Origin: an uncultured Limosilactobacillus sp.
GTDB taxonomy: Bacteria > Bacillota > Bacilli > Lactobacillales > Lactobacillaceae
Assembly: GCF_934202235.1 (NCBI RefSeq)
Contig: NZ_CAKPXS010000002.1
Span: 1-64,000, forward strand
Reading direction: 5' to 3'
Length of the DNA: 64,000 nucleotides
The position numbers and the translations under genes were made by a program. Shown here one piece after another: positions 1 through 9,100 of this stretch. Below the pieces are notes generated by a model. The model did no database searches and was not told where the DNA came from. It worked only from the letters and a program-made list of their open reading frames with translations. Position 1 is the first letter of the stretch; each line of letters begins with the position of its first letter.

Positions 1-1
1 G

Positions 2-1141
2 GTTCAACCAACTGACCCAAAGACACCGGCTGACACTCTGCCGGATAATCCAGGCCAGAAGTACCCAGAGGGTGTTGATGAGAAGGACCTCAACCAGACG
101 GTTACGCGGACGATTACCGTTCATGATCCGCACACTAGCAACCATCAAACAACTCAGAATGCTCACCTAACACGGACAGCGACGGTGGATGAGGTTACCG
201 GCAAGGTTACGTACAGCAAGTGGACAACCGGGACATTGCCAGAGTTTGACACACCTGACGTTCCTGGTTACACGCCAAGTCGTAATCGTGTCGACCAGGA
301 CCAGGTAACGGATGGCTACCAAGATCCACAGATTGAGATTAGCTACACGCCAAACGACCAACAGGGGAAGATTTCCTACGTGGACAAGCAGGGTCATGAA
401 GTAACTTCAACGCCACTGAACGGTAAGACCGACGAAAGGGTTACGATTAAGACAAAGGCGCCGGCTGGCTGGAAGATTGTCCTGGGACAAAATATTCCTG
501 CAAGTGAAAAGGCCACGGCTAATGGCATTCCAACGGTTACGGTTAATGTTGAACACGCCACCACCACGGTTCAACCAACTGACCCAAAGACACCGGCTGA
601 CACTCTGCCGGATAATCCAGGCCAGAAGTACCCAGAGGGTGTTGATGAGAAGGACCTCAACCAGACGGTTACGCGGACGATTACCGTTCATGATCCGCAC
701 ACTGGTGACCATCAGACGACTCAGCGGGCGCACTTAACGCGGATGGCGACAGTTGACGAAGTTACCGGCAAGGTTATGTACAGCAAGTGGACAACCGGGA
801 CATTGCCAGAGTTTGACACACCTGACGTTCCTGGTTACACGCCAAGTCGGAAGCGTGTCGACCAGGACCAGGTAACGGATGGTTATCAAGACCCACAGGT
901 TAAGATTAGCTACACGCCAAACGATCAACAAGGCAAGATTTACTACGTTGACGTTGATGATCATGGGAAAGAAGTTGGCCAGACACCACTGGAAGGAAAG
1001 ACTGACCAAGAAGTAACGGTCACCCCAGAAATTCCAACTGGTTTCGAAGAGGTGCCAGGTCAGCATCTTCCGACCACTGTGAAAGCGGGGACTGATAAGG
1101 TACCAACAGTGACGGTTAAGGTGCAGCACAAGAAGGTTACC
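2..1141 (+). repeat. Tandem 567/573-bp repeats inside the mucus-binding gene
   Basis: The window's first bases recur almost unchanged at 568, giving a 567-bp period; the next unit starts at 1142 (573 bp, two codons longer). The first ~360 bp of units 1 and 2 are nearly identical, while the last ~200 bp have diverged. A third, more diverged partial unit runs from 1142 towards the anchor. The pattern suggests repeat duplication with local gene conversion. Confidence 0.9.
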
Positions 1142-1687
1142 GTCACTCCTGACCAGCCGAAGACACCTGCAGATAATCTTCCAGATAATCCAGACAAGAA
1201 GTACCCAGAAGGTCTTGCCGAGACGGATCTAAACCAGACGATTACCCGGACAATTATTGTCAATGATCCGTACACCGGATCTCACCGGAAAGTTCAAACG
1301 GTTCACCTGACACGGACAGCAACGGTTGATGAGGTCACTGGTGAAGTCACATACGGCAACTGGTCAACTGGGATGCTGCCAGAGTTTGACACGCCTGCCG
1401 TAGCCGGTTACACACCAAGTCAGGCCGTAGTGCCAAGCATGCTGGTTAATGCTGGCGACCATGATAGTACGGTAACGATTACTTATCATGCCAATGCTAG
1501 TCGCTCAGGCGTAGTTAACGACCAGCCAGTTGAAGCAACTAACGCTTCTCGTGGACGGTCTGCCAACCCGCAGTCAACCTTGCCGCAAACCGGTAACGAA
1601 CATTCGGCTGGGTTAATCTCCCTTGGGGTAGCAAGCCTCTTAGGAATGATGGGATTACTTGGTGGTCATCGTCAGAAAAATGAATAG
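2..1687 (+). CDS. Mucus-binding (MucBP-repeat) LPQTG surface protein, 3' part
   Basis: The reading frame is open to the left edge, so only the C-terminal 561 residues are in the window. It contains MucBP-type repeats of about 189-191 residues, each starting near a TPADxLPDNP motif and including DLNQTVTRTI, LTRTATVDEVTG and PGYTPS blocks. After the last repeat comes a short Ser/Asn-rich linker, then the sortase signal LPQTG (bases 1580-1594), a hydrophobic segment and the charged tail RQKNE. Such proteins are exported, cut by sortase A between Thr and Gly, and linked to peptidoglycan, where the repeats bind mucin glycans. The N-terminus and signal peptide lie outside the window. The binding target is inferred from the family only. 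Confidence 0.93.
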   Translation, partial: VQPTDPKTPADTLPDNPGQKYPEGVDEKDLNQTVTRTITVHDPHTSNHQTTQNAHLTRTATVDEVTGKVTYSKWTTGTLPEFDTPDVPGYTPSRNRVDQDQVTDGYQDPQIEISYTPNDQQGKISYVDKQGHEVTSTPLNGKTDERVTIKTKAPAGWKIVLGQNIPASEKATANGIPTVTVNVEHATTTVQPTDPKTPADTLPDNPGQKYPEGVDEKDLNQTVTRTITVHDPHTGDHQTTQRAHLTRMATVDEVTGKVMYSKWTTGTLPEFDTPDVPGYTPSRKRVDQDQVTDGYQDPQVKISYTPNDQQGKIYYVDVDDHGKEVGQTPLEGKTDQEVTVTPEIPTGFEEVPGQHLPTTVKAGTDKVPTVTVKVQHKKVTVTPDQPKTPADNLPDNPDKKYPEGLAETDLNQTITRTIIVNDPYTGSHRKVQTVHLTRTATVDEVTGEVTYGNWSTGMLPEFDTPAVAGYTPSQAVVPSMLVNAGDHDSTVTITYHANASRSGVVNDQPVEATNASRGRSANPQSTLPQTGNEHSAGLISLGVASLLGMMGLLGGHRQKNE

Positions 1688-1724
1688 TTAACAGAATACT
1701 AACGATAGTTTCTCATTAACGAGA

Positions 1725-1767
1725 AAAAGGCTCTCGAGTTCGGTTTAACCGAGCTGGAGGGCCTTTT
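1725..1767 (+). terminator. Intrinsic terminator of the mucus-binding gene
   Basis: A long hairpin has arms AAAAGGCTCTC and GAGGGCCTTTT and an inner AGTTCGGTT/AACCGAGCT stem with G:U pairs. It lies 38 bp after the stop codon. Confidence 0.85.
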
Positions 1768-1901
1768 GCGTTGATAAAATTTTGATTTCTAGACCTGATA
1801 ATATTGTAATGAATTATTATCTTCATTTTCGGGGCTACAAAAGACGAACTTTATGATTAAAAGATGATATAATGTTCACATTAACTTAGGGAGGCCCATC
1901 A

Positions 1902-2411
1902 ATGAAGAAAGCAGACTATATTAAGTACCTTCAACTGCAGCCGCATCCGGAAGGCGGCTGGTACCGGCAAATCTACCACAGTGATGACCACTTTGTCCCG
2001 TCGACAGTTAACCAGGAACGTTACTACTACACTTCCATTTATTTCCTACTAGATACGAAGTCACCATCACACTTTCACCGCCTAAAGCACGATGAGTTGT
2101 GGTACTACCACGCCGGTGACCCGATCACGATCTACTGCCTGTTGCCGGATGGCTCGGCTAGTCAAACGATTCTCGGACCACACTTGGAGAAGGGTGAACA
2201 GCTGCAATTCCGGGTCAGTGCGGGGACCATTTTGGGGTCAGCAGTCAATGAGGCGGGGTTTAGCCTGGTCAGCTGTGCGGTGGCGCCCGGTTTTGACTAC
2301 CACGACTTTGAAATCTTTGACCAGCAAACCTTGTTAGCCCAGTACCCCGACCAGCGGAGAGTTATTGAACGCCTCGCTTACCAGCAAATTCCTGCTGATT
2401 CGGCCAACTAA
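1902..2411 (+). CDS. Cupin family protein (DUF985/YML079w-like)
   Basis: The 169-residue protein matches the cupin_5 (DUF985) family at its start: a YLQLQPHPEGGWYRQIY motif followed by an ERYYYTSIYFLL strand. The cupin core includes SHFHRLKHDELWYYHAGD, whose His/Glu residues sit where metal or ligand is bound. Later come GTILGSAV and a VAPGFDYHDFEIF block typical of the family. Members are single-domain beta-barrels of uncertain substrate; sugar or small-ligand binding has been suggested. The ATG is preceded by AGGGAGG and a TATAAT at 1868-1873, and a terminator follows directly, so it looks monocistronic. The biochemical role is unknown. Confidence 0.85.
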   Translation: MKKADYIKYLQLQPHPEGGWYRQIYHSDDHFVPSTVNQERYYYTSIYFLLDTKSPSHFHRLKHDELWYYHAGDPITIYCLLPDGSASQTILGPHLEKGEQLQFRVSAGTILGSAVNEAGFSLVSCAVAPGFDYHDFEIFDQQTLLAQYPDQRRVIERLAYQQIPADSAN

Positions 2412-2422
2412 GCTAAGAAAAG

Positions 2423-2454
2423 AAACCGTCAGGACAAGCTGCCTGGCGGTTTTT
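2423..2454 (+). terminator. Intrinsic terminator after the cupin gene
   Basis: Arms AAACCGTCAGG and CCTGGCGGTTT close a hairpin followed by a T run, 12 bp after the stop. Confidence 0.85.
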
Positions 2455-2513
2455 ACACTGATAGAGGTCTCTTGTCATGCTTTATGAGCATCGTTAACCA
2501 TTAACAGTAACTA

Positions 2514-2543
2514 TTGTACATTGAAGTGGTCCCTCAATATAAT
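2514..2543 (+). promoter_or_regulatory. Sigma-70-type promoter for flavodoxin 1
   Basis: TTGTAC (2514-2519) and TATAAT (2538-2543) are separated by 18 bp. The CCCTCAATATAA at the -10 and TTATTTGAGGG at the ribosome binding site are imperfect inverted repeats that could pair in the 5' leader. Confidence 0.65.
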
Positions 2544-2597
2544 TAAAAGTGATGAGAGAGATAACGTTCATGAAAGATTATTTGAGGGGGTCTTCTG

Positions 2598-3077
2598 ATG
2601 GCAAAAACATTGATTATTTACTATTCCAGCACCGGGTATAACGACCGGATCGCCAAACAGTTGGCGGCTAAGACCGATGCGGACCTCTTCCGGATTGAAC
2701 CGGTTGAAGAATACGACCATGATATGTGGGCGGCCTGGGACATTGCTAAAAAGGAACGGGAGGAAGGCCAGCTGCCGGCGTTGAAGAGCGGCTACCCGGA
2801 CACGAGCCAGTACCAGCAAATTTTACTGGGCGGCCCATCCTGGGGCTATACCCTTGCCAACCCGCTGCAGAGCTTTTTGACGAAGGCGGATTTTGCAGGC
2901 AAGCCTGTTTACCCATGGGTCACCTTCTACGACCACGACGAAAAGTATGCTGAGGACTTACGGGCACAACTACATAATGGTCAGGTTCAAGACCTGCTCG
3001 AATTGCCAATGTCAGTGTTGGATAACCAACCCCGCCTCGATCAGACATTGACCGACTGGCTGACACAAATGAATTAA
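2598..3077 (+). CDS. Flavodoxin-like protein (Flavodoxin_4 type)
   Basis: The 159-residue protein opens with the FMN phosphate-binding strand-loop KTLIIYYSSTGYN. It has the YQQILLGGPSWGYTLANP block that lines the isoalloxazine pocket, followed by a PWVTFYDHD segment. This is the short flavodoxin seen in lactobacilli, presumed to carry electrons or act as a quinone or flavin reductase in the cytoplasm. It is a distant paralogue of the gene at 19455. The ATG has GAGGGGG upstream, and the gene is monocistronic between a good promoter and a terminator. Its redox partners cannot be read from the context. Confidence 0.85.
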   Translation: MAKTLIIYYSSTGYNDRIAKQLAAKTDADLFRIEPVEEYDHDMWAAWDIAKKEREEGQLPALKSGYPDTSQYQQILLGGPSWGYTLANPLQSFLTKADFAGKPVYPWVTFYDHDEKYAEDLRAQLHNGQVQDLLELPMSVLDNQPRLDQTLTDWLTQMN

Positions 3078-3085
3078 GCTGGAGT

Positions 3086-3127
3086 GCACCTGCTTCGTCC
3101 ACGATAAATGGGCAGCGGGTGCTTTTT
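3086..3127 (+). terminator. Intrinsic terminator after flavodoxin 1
   Basis: A GCACCTGC / GCAGCGGGTGC stem is followed by TTTTT, just after the stop codon. Confidence 0.75.
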
Positions 3128-3165
3128 CTTGTGGTAGTTTATGCGAGCGAACCAGCATTAAATTA

Positions 3166-3294
3166 TGGTACGATATCTATACCAAAAGAACGTGACAGGA
3201 GGGAACGACCGCATAACCAATAAGGCCGCACTCACTATCCGCCGGGATCCCGGCCCGTTGTAATGTTGCTTTACTAGAGATTGAGGATTGACTA
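3166..3294 (+). promoter_or_regulatory. Promoter/leader of the P-type ATPase with two dyads
   Basis: This stretch holds TGGTA-N9-TACCA (3166-3184), probably at the promoter, and a perfect 14-bp palindrome GCCGGGATCCCGGC (3241-3254). An AGATTGAGGATTGACTA leader then runs to the ATG. The leader is about 110 nt, long for an ordinary 5' UTR. I searched for yybP-ykoY (Mn) and M-box (Mg) conserved motifs and did not find them convincingly, so no riboswitch class is assigned. Confidence 0.35.
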
Positions 3295-5967
3295 ATGAAA
3301 CAAGTTTACCAATTAACCGCTGCTGAGCTTAAACAGCAGTATCGTTTGACGGATTTTGATGCTGGTCTGACAAGTCAGGAAGCACACCGGCGACTGGCAG
3401 CTGACGGAAAAAATATCTTAGAAGTCAAACCGACCCCCCAGTGGAAGATTTTCCTGCGCCAGTTTAACAACATCGTCATTTACATTTTGCTGGTGGCAAC
3501 CGCCCTGACCATCTTGATTGGTCACACCACCGATGCGATTGTGATTATGGCCGTGGTGGTTCTCAATTCCCTTATCGGTTATTTTCAGGAAACCAGCGCA
3601 GCTAACGCCCTGGCAAAAATTCAAGAAATGATGGCCCAACACGCGACCGTCTACCGCGATGGGCAGCGCCAAGACGTCGATGCGGCCGACCTGGTTGTCG
3701 GTGATGTGGTCTTCCTGGAAGCCGGGGATAACGTTCCGGCGGACCTGCGAATTGTGTCGGCAGATAACCTCCGAATTGAAGAGTCGGCGTTGACGGGGGA
3801 AACTAACTCTGTTATTAAGACGGAGACGGCCCTGGATCAGGAGAAGGTCCCGCTCGCCGACCGGTTCAACATGGCTTACTCATCGACTTCCGTGACCAGC
3901 GGGAGCGGGATGGGCGTGGTGGTCGCTACTGGTGAGCAAACTGAAATCGGGAAGATCTCCCAGGAAGTAGCGCAGATTAAGCCAAAGAAGACGCGGTTGA
4001 CCAAGGAAATCGACCATGTTGGGACGGTGGTTTCCTATATCACCATTATCGGGTCTGTGATCATCTTCATTGTCGGCTTTATCCTGAAAATCTACTCCTT
4101 GCCGGCACTCGCGCTGGCCGTTGTGGCGATGCTGGTGGGGTCGATTCCGGAAGGCTTGCCCGCGACAACCTCGGTGATCCTGGCCTTTGGGGTGTCGAAG
4201 ATGGCCAAGCGTTACCAAACCATCATCAAGTCGATGCCCGCGGTGGAAACTCTGGGGTCGGTCGATGTGATTGCGACCGACAAAACCGGGACGCTGACCA
4301 AGAACGAAATGTCAGCGTTTGAGCTGTGGTCTGGTGATCAACACTACACGGTGACCGGCACCGGTTACGCACCGGTGGGGCAGGTATTGCAAGCTAATGG
4401 TCAACCGGCAGAGCTGGATAACCAGTTGAAGCTCTTGCTAGAGGCTGGCTTTCAAGCCAACGACACGGTATTAAGCGAAGAGGATGGTCACTGGACGATT
4501 AACGGTGAACCGACAGACGGGGCCTTTTTAACCCTGTACCATAAGGCGTTGGGGAACGACTACCAGTCGCCATACAATCCCGTTGATCTCCTGCCGTTCG
4601 ACTCCGACTACCGCTACATTGCCGAACTAACGCGGGCGGCTGATGGCAAACAGGTTATCTTCGTCAAGGGGTCACCAGATAAGCTCTTTGAAATGGCTGC
4701 CAAGGCGGATACTAACTTTGACCTGGCAAAGTGGCAATCGCGGGTTGACGAGTGGTCAAAGGAAGGCAAGCGGGTCATTGCCCTCGGCTACCGTGAAATT
4801 GACGGTCCAGAGCTTTCGGAAGTAGACCACGATCACCTGTACCAGGGTGTGCACCTGCTAGGACTAGCGGCTTTGCAGGACGCCCCGCGCGAAGAAGTAA
4901 TCGCCGCTCTCAAGACGATGAACCAGGCCGGGGTAGCAGTGAAGATGATCACCGGGGATGACCCACAAACTGCCCGGGCAATTGGTCAACAGCTAGGGTT
5001 AGCTCCTGGCGAAATCCACGCTATTACTGGTGCCCAGTGGGACCAACTGTCGGCTGATGAACAGGCTCAAGCGGCCAAGGACAACCAGGTCTTTGCCCGG
5101 ACAACCCCACAAAATAAGCTGGAAATTGTTAATGCCCTCCAACGCGACCAGCTGGTAACAGCGATGGTCGGCGACGGGGTTAATGACGCTCCGGCCCTCA
5201 AGCAGGCTGACATTGGTGTCGCCATGGGGATTAAGGGTACCGACGTGGCTAAGGATGCCGCGGACATGATTCTTGGTGACGATAACTTTGCGACGATGGC
5301 TGCGGTGATTGAAGAAGGGCGACGGATTTACGACAACATTAAGAAGAGTATCCTTTTCTTGTTACCGACTTCCTTTGCCGAAGGACTAGTGGTGGCCTTT
5401 GCCATCCTGACTGGCCAGCAAGTGCCGCTGCAGCCGGTTCAGCTGCTCTGGATTAACCTGGTGGCCGCCATCACGATCCAGTTCGCCTTTGTCTTTGAAA
5501 AGGCGGAACCGGGGTTAATGCAGCGATCGCCCCGCCCAGTTTCAGCGCGGTTGATGAGCCGTCACGACCTCTTTCAAATGGGCTATGTGTCGGCCCTCAT
5601 GGCGATCTTCGCCCTGGTTTCCTTTGAATGGTTTACCGGTCACGGTGCGGAAGTAGTTAACGCGACGACGATGATGATTAACGTGATCGTCATTAGCAAG
5701 CTCTTCTACTTCTTCAGTATCCGGACTGACCATTACGCACTCGGCCAAGTCCAGGCCATTACTGGCAAAGCCTGGGGTGTGATTGGGATCATGCTGGCAT
5801 TCCAGCTGATTTTGACCTACGTTCCGTTTATGCAGGATGCCTTCCATGTCACCGGCATCGACCTGACAGAATGGCTGGCCGTGGTTGTCTTCTCGGCACT
5901 GATTATGCTGGTGGCCGAGTTTGACAAGTGGGTCCGTCGACGAAAAAACGCCCCAGCAGTAAAGTAA
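3295..5967 (+). CDS. Cation-transporting P-type ATPase (P2-type)
   Basis: The 890-residue membrane pump has all core P-type motifs. They are the actuator TGE (167-169), M4 PEGLPA (285-290), the phosphorylation loop DKTGTLT with Asp329, and hinge TGD plus GDGVNDAPAL in the P domain. An N-terminal cation ATPase domain (1-70) and six C-terminal transmembrane segments are also present. Overall it resembles Ca2+/Mg2+ P2-type ATPases of lactobacilli. M5 keeps the glutamate (SFAEGL), but M6 reads WINLVAAITIQ: Asn721 is present while the Asp of the usual NLVTD is Ala725. The transported ion is therefore uncertain. It is monocistronic, with an unusual leader upstream. Confidence 0.92.
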   Translation: MKQVYQLTAAELKQQYRLTDFDAGLTSQEAHRRLAADGKNILEVKPTPQWKIFLRQFNNIVIYILLVATALTILIGHTTDAIVIMAVVVLNSLIGYFQETSAANALAKIQEMMAQHATVYRDGQRQDVDAADLVVGDVVFLEAGDNVPADLRIVSADNLRIEESALTGETNSVIKTETALDQEKVPLADRFNMAYSSTSVTSGSGMGVVVATGEQTEIGKISQEVAQIKPKKTRLTKEIDHVGTVVSYITIIGSVIIFIVGFILKIYSLPALALAVVAMLVGSIPEGLPATTSVILAFGVSKMAKRYQTIIKSMPAVETLGSVDVIATDKTGTLTKNEMSAFELWSGDQHYTVTGTGYAPVGQVLQANGQPAELDNQLKLLLEAGFQANDTVLSEEDGHWTINGEPTDGAFLTLYHKALGNDYQSPYNPVDLLPFDSDYRYIAELTRAADGKQVIFVKGSPDKLFEMAAKADTNFDLAKWQSRVDEWSKEGKRVIALGYREIDGPELSEVDHDHLYQGVHLLGLAALQDAPREEVIAALKTMNQAGVAVKMITGDDPQTARAIGQQLGLAPGEIHAITGAQWDQLSADEQAQAAKDNQVFARTTPQNKLEIVNALQRDQLVTAMVGDGVNDAPALKQADIGVAMGIKGTDVAKDAADMILGDDNFATMAAVIEEGRRIYDNIKKSILFLLPTSFAEGLVVAFAILTGQQVPLQPVQLLWINLVAAITIQFAFVFEKAEPGLMQRSPRPVSARLMSRHDLFQMGYVSALMAIFALVSFEWFTGHGAEVVNATTMMINVIVISKLFYFFSIRTDHYALGQVQAITGKAWGVIGIMLAFQLILTYVPFMQDAFHVTGIDLTEWLAVVVFSALIMLVAEFDKWVRRRKNAPAVK

Positions 5968-5986
5968 ATCAATTGGCATAATGACA

Positions 5987-6033
5987 ACCTCCAACGCTTT
6001 GGCAAAACAGCCAAGTGTTGGGGGTGTTTGTTG
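5987..6033 (+). terminator. Intrinsic terminator after the P-type ATPase
   Basis: Stem CCAACGCTTTGGC / GCCAAGTGTTGG is followed by GGGTGTTTGTTGTT, about 20 bp after the stop. Confidence 0.75.
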
Positions 6034-6066
6034 TTCTAGACCATTGAGCTAATGATGGGTATTTTT

Positions 6067-6109
6067 ATTGCACGAGTTAGCTGACAAAGGCCGCTGATTG
6101 TGCAATAAT
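6067..6109 (+). promoter_or_regulatory. Promoter and inverted repeat of the giant adhesin gene
   Basis: CTGACA (6081-6086) and AATAAT (6104-6109) are spaced 17 bp. A perfect 7-bp inverted repeat, ATTGCAC (6067-6073) and GTGCAAT (6100-6106), brackets the -35 and overlaps the -10. It may be an operator, but no regulator is identified. Confidence 0.5.
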
Positions 6110-6168
6110 TCAATTGATATTGTGGTTATTGAATGGTTAGACCGAAAGAAAGAATGTTGTGGTTTACA

Positions 6169-9100
6169 ATGGTTGGAAAAAATAATCAACAAAATAAATT
6201 GCAAGCAAATGCAAAGCACGTTCCCCACTTTGGACTTCGTAAACTGTCCATTGGGGTGACATCTGTCTTATTGTCAACGCTGGTTTATCTCGGTGGTAAT
6301 ATGGCTGCCCAGGCGGACACAAAGACATCTACTGAACCAACAATAAATACCGTCAACTCTAATAACCAATTGATAGGCAGCCGGGTGACCTTAAAGACTA
6401 ATCAGCAACCGACTATTGAGAATCAAAATGGCGTTCAAACGCTAACTGAGAGTAAGACACAGGTAGCTTCTTCGCAGGCTAGCCCGGTAGAGGTACCTGC
6501 AAACCAGGATGCCAATGATAATAAAGCAGCGGTTGGTAAGGGCCAGGCTGAAGAACACCAGTTGGTTGATGGTGACAAAGCTAAGGTCAAAATCAGCAAT
6601 AACCAGTTAGACGAAACGAAGGATAACTCAACGCTCACCCTTATCACCAATAATTTCCATGCTGGCGACACCTACCAGCTCTATATCCCGAAGGGTGGGA
6701 TTTCAATTAGCCAGGGTGACGTCAGCAGTTTGAGCCCATCGTTTGGGACGACGACTTTCGATGATTCAAACCCTAATTACTACGTCATTACGGATAAGTT
6801 CATCACGGCTGGTAATATTTCGCAAAATATTAATCTGGCACTAGCGGCCAATACTATTCCTGGACTAACGACGGCTGGTTCCTATGAGAAACTAACTGAT
6901 CACGCTTTTATCATCAAGAATGGTAAGCGGATTGGTGAGTTCGACCTAAAAGTGGTTGGCAAGCCGTTTACATTTAGTGAACAGAACGCTTCGACTATCG
7001 ATAATGTTGTTAATCACTCCGCTGGGGTTGATTTAGTAACGGAAGTTAGTCCAAGTGCCGCTGGTGTGATTACGAAGACAGACGACCTGACTCATATAAA
7101 GTTGGTTTACCACTTGCCTGCGCACTACACCGCGAAGAGTATTGACTTTCAGACCACGGATAAACACCCCCAGACGTTAGCCCATGTTGACGTCACCGCC
7201 GCGACGATTGCGGGACAGACACTCACGCTGGACTTGTCAGTTGACGCCAATTCACCATTAAAGAGTCTTTTGACGGACGGTAAGGCAGTACGAGTTTCAC
7301 TAACCGGTGTCTACGATGTTCCAGACAGCGCGTTTAACAAGGATAATCTCTACCAAACGCAGTTGCACCAGCCAACGATTACCTTAACTGACCAGAATAA
7401 TTATTCGATTACCCACGATGGCGATCCAGTTGTTCAAACAGTTTTGAAGTCAGGCGACCAGCTGAATTGGGGGCAGATCGTTAAAATTGACCACCACTAC
7501 ACCGCCGATTATGTCAACAAGACCGATGGTGTGCCTGGCAACACGGTCGATGTTGACGACCAGCATAAAAACGAAGGATCGGGGATGCAGGCTCAATTTA
7601 CACCGATCTCCAACCAGACGATCCATAATGTCGTCATCTCGTTACAGATGCCGGACGGGATTAACGTTCATTCCGTGCAAATCAATAGTAAAGGTAATGG
7701 AATTGACGACCTCGATACTGCTTATGGCATTCAGGTTACCTATACCGACGGGACGACCGAGATATTGTCAATTCCTGACAATAACCTCATTACGGGGCAA
7801 GCAAATAAAGCCATTCGCTCTTTATCGGTGAAGTATGCGACCTATTCTCCGGATGATGACCTCAGCCTGATGCTGAATAATGGGGACAACTTTACTGTTG
7901 CTAAAAAGCATGCCAATGGTGAACTGGTACAGGCTGGTGATTTACTAGTACTGCAGGCGACAATTGCCAATGATCAGCTAAAACCAGCAACGTTTAAGAC
8001 GACTGAGGACCGGCTCACCACCTATAAGGAAAACGACCAAAAAGGGATCTTTATGGCTGGTATCGGCAACCAGCAGAATCAAACTCCTGGGGATTTGAAA
8101 GCTGGTTCGATTTCTTATGAAGCCTGTTCGTCAGGCTATGGGAATCCCCACTTTGATCACCCGGTGATGTATATCCAGATGCCGGATAATGCTGTCTGGG
8201 ACCAAAGTAAACCTTTAGAAATCCAGACTGGTGGGACTTCTTTCTGGATCGATCCGCGGTCAGTCATTTTAACCCCAAAAAGTGTCACGACCCTGGAAGT
8301 TAATGGTCATATCTTCTTAAAAGTTGACCTTTCGGATTATACAGACGTGAAGGACGGTTTCTCGGTAATAGTTAAATACAATAATGGAATTGATTTTTTG
8401 ACTTCCACCAAGTACTCGCCGTTCATGGTCGTGGCGGATAATTTGGATAATGGTGTGGGTTACGTTACTCATCCAACGGCAAATAACTTAGAGGCTGATG
8501 ATAGAGCAACCTTTGAGGCGTTGCTCAACCAAGAACACATTGACCCTAACAAGGTTTCGTATAACTCTAGTCAGTCCAGTTGGTACCATAGCGAGTGGAA
8601 GATCAACACTGCTAACGGAACCACGGTTGCCACAATGACCAAGGGGAATACCGATAGCGGTCCGGCCCTGGCAGGAACCCAGGATATTAATGGGAATGAT
8701 CCTGCTCATTTTACGGTCTACGGGTCTATTATTAACGCTAACTCTGATGCTAATATCGCTGACGCTACGCAAGTCATCAACTTGCCAAGTACCGCTGATG
8801 GCAAGAGTGAGTTCACGCCTGTTTTGACGGGACCCGTAACCCTGACAGACCCGAACACCGGGGCGGACCTAGCTAGTCGCGCAACGATCACTTATTATAC
8901 TGACCGGGCAGACTTATCACAGGGTGCCAATAGTTTAGCCGGCAAGGCGGGCTTGTCAGCCGACCAGGTCACCGACTGGAGTCAGATCAAGGCCATTAAA
9001 GTGGTCTTCAATAAGCAGCCGTTGGAGAAACAGACGACGGCCCGAGTCACCATGAAAATGGTGGATCACCACATTTATGACGATGTTGGCAAGACGATTT

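Noticed and set aside
2..1687. Repeat array as CRISPR or transposon
   Set aside because: Repeats are in-frame coding units of a single protein with a 567-bp period, lacking spacers, terminal inverted repeats and transposase.
3183..3294. yybP-ykoY (Mn) or M-box (Mg) riboswitch before the P-type ATPase
   Set aside because: The conserved GGGGAGTAG and AGACC-like loops, or the M-box core, are not convincingly present. I only note a structured leader.
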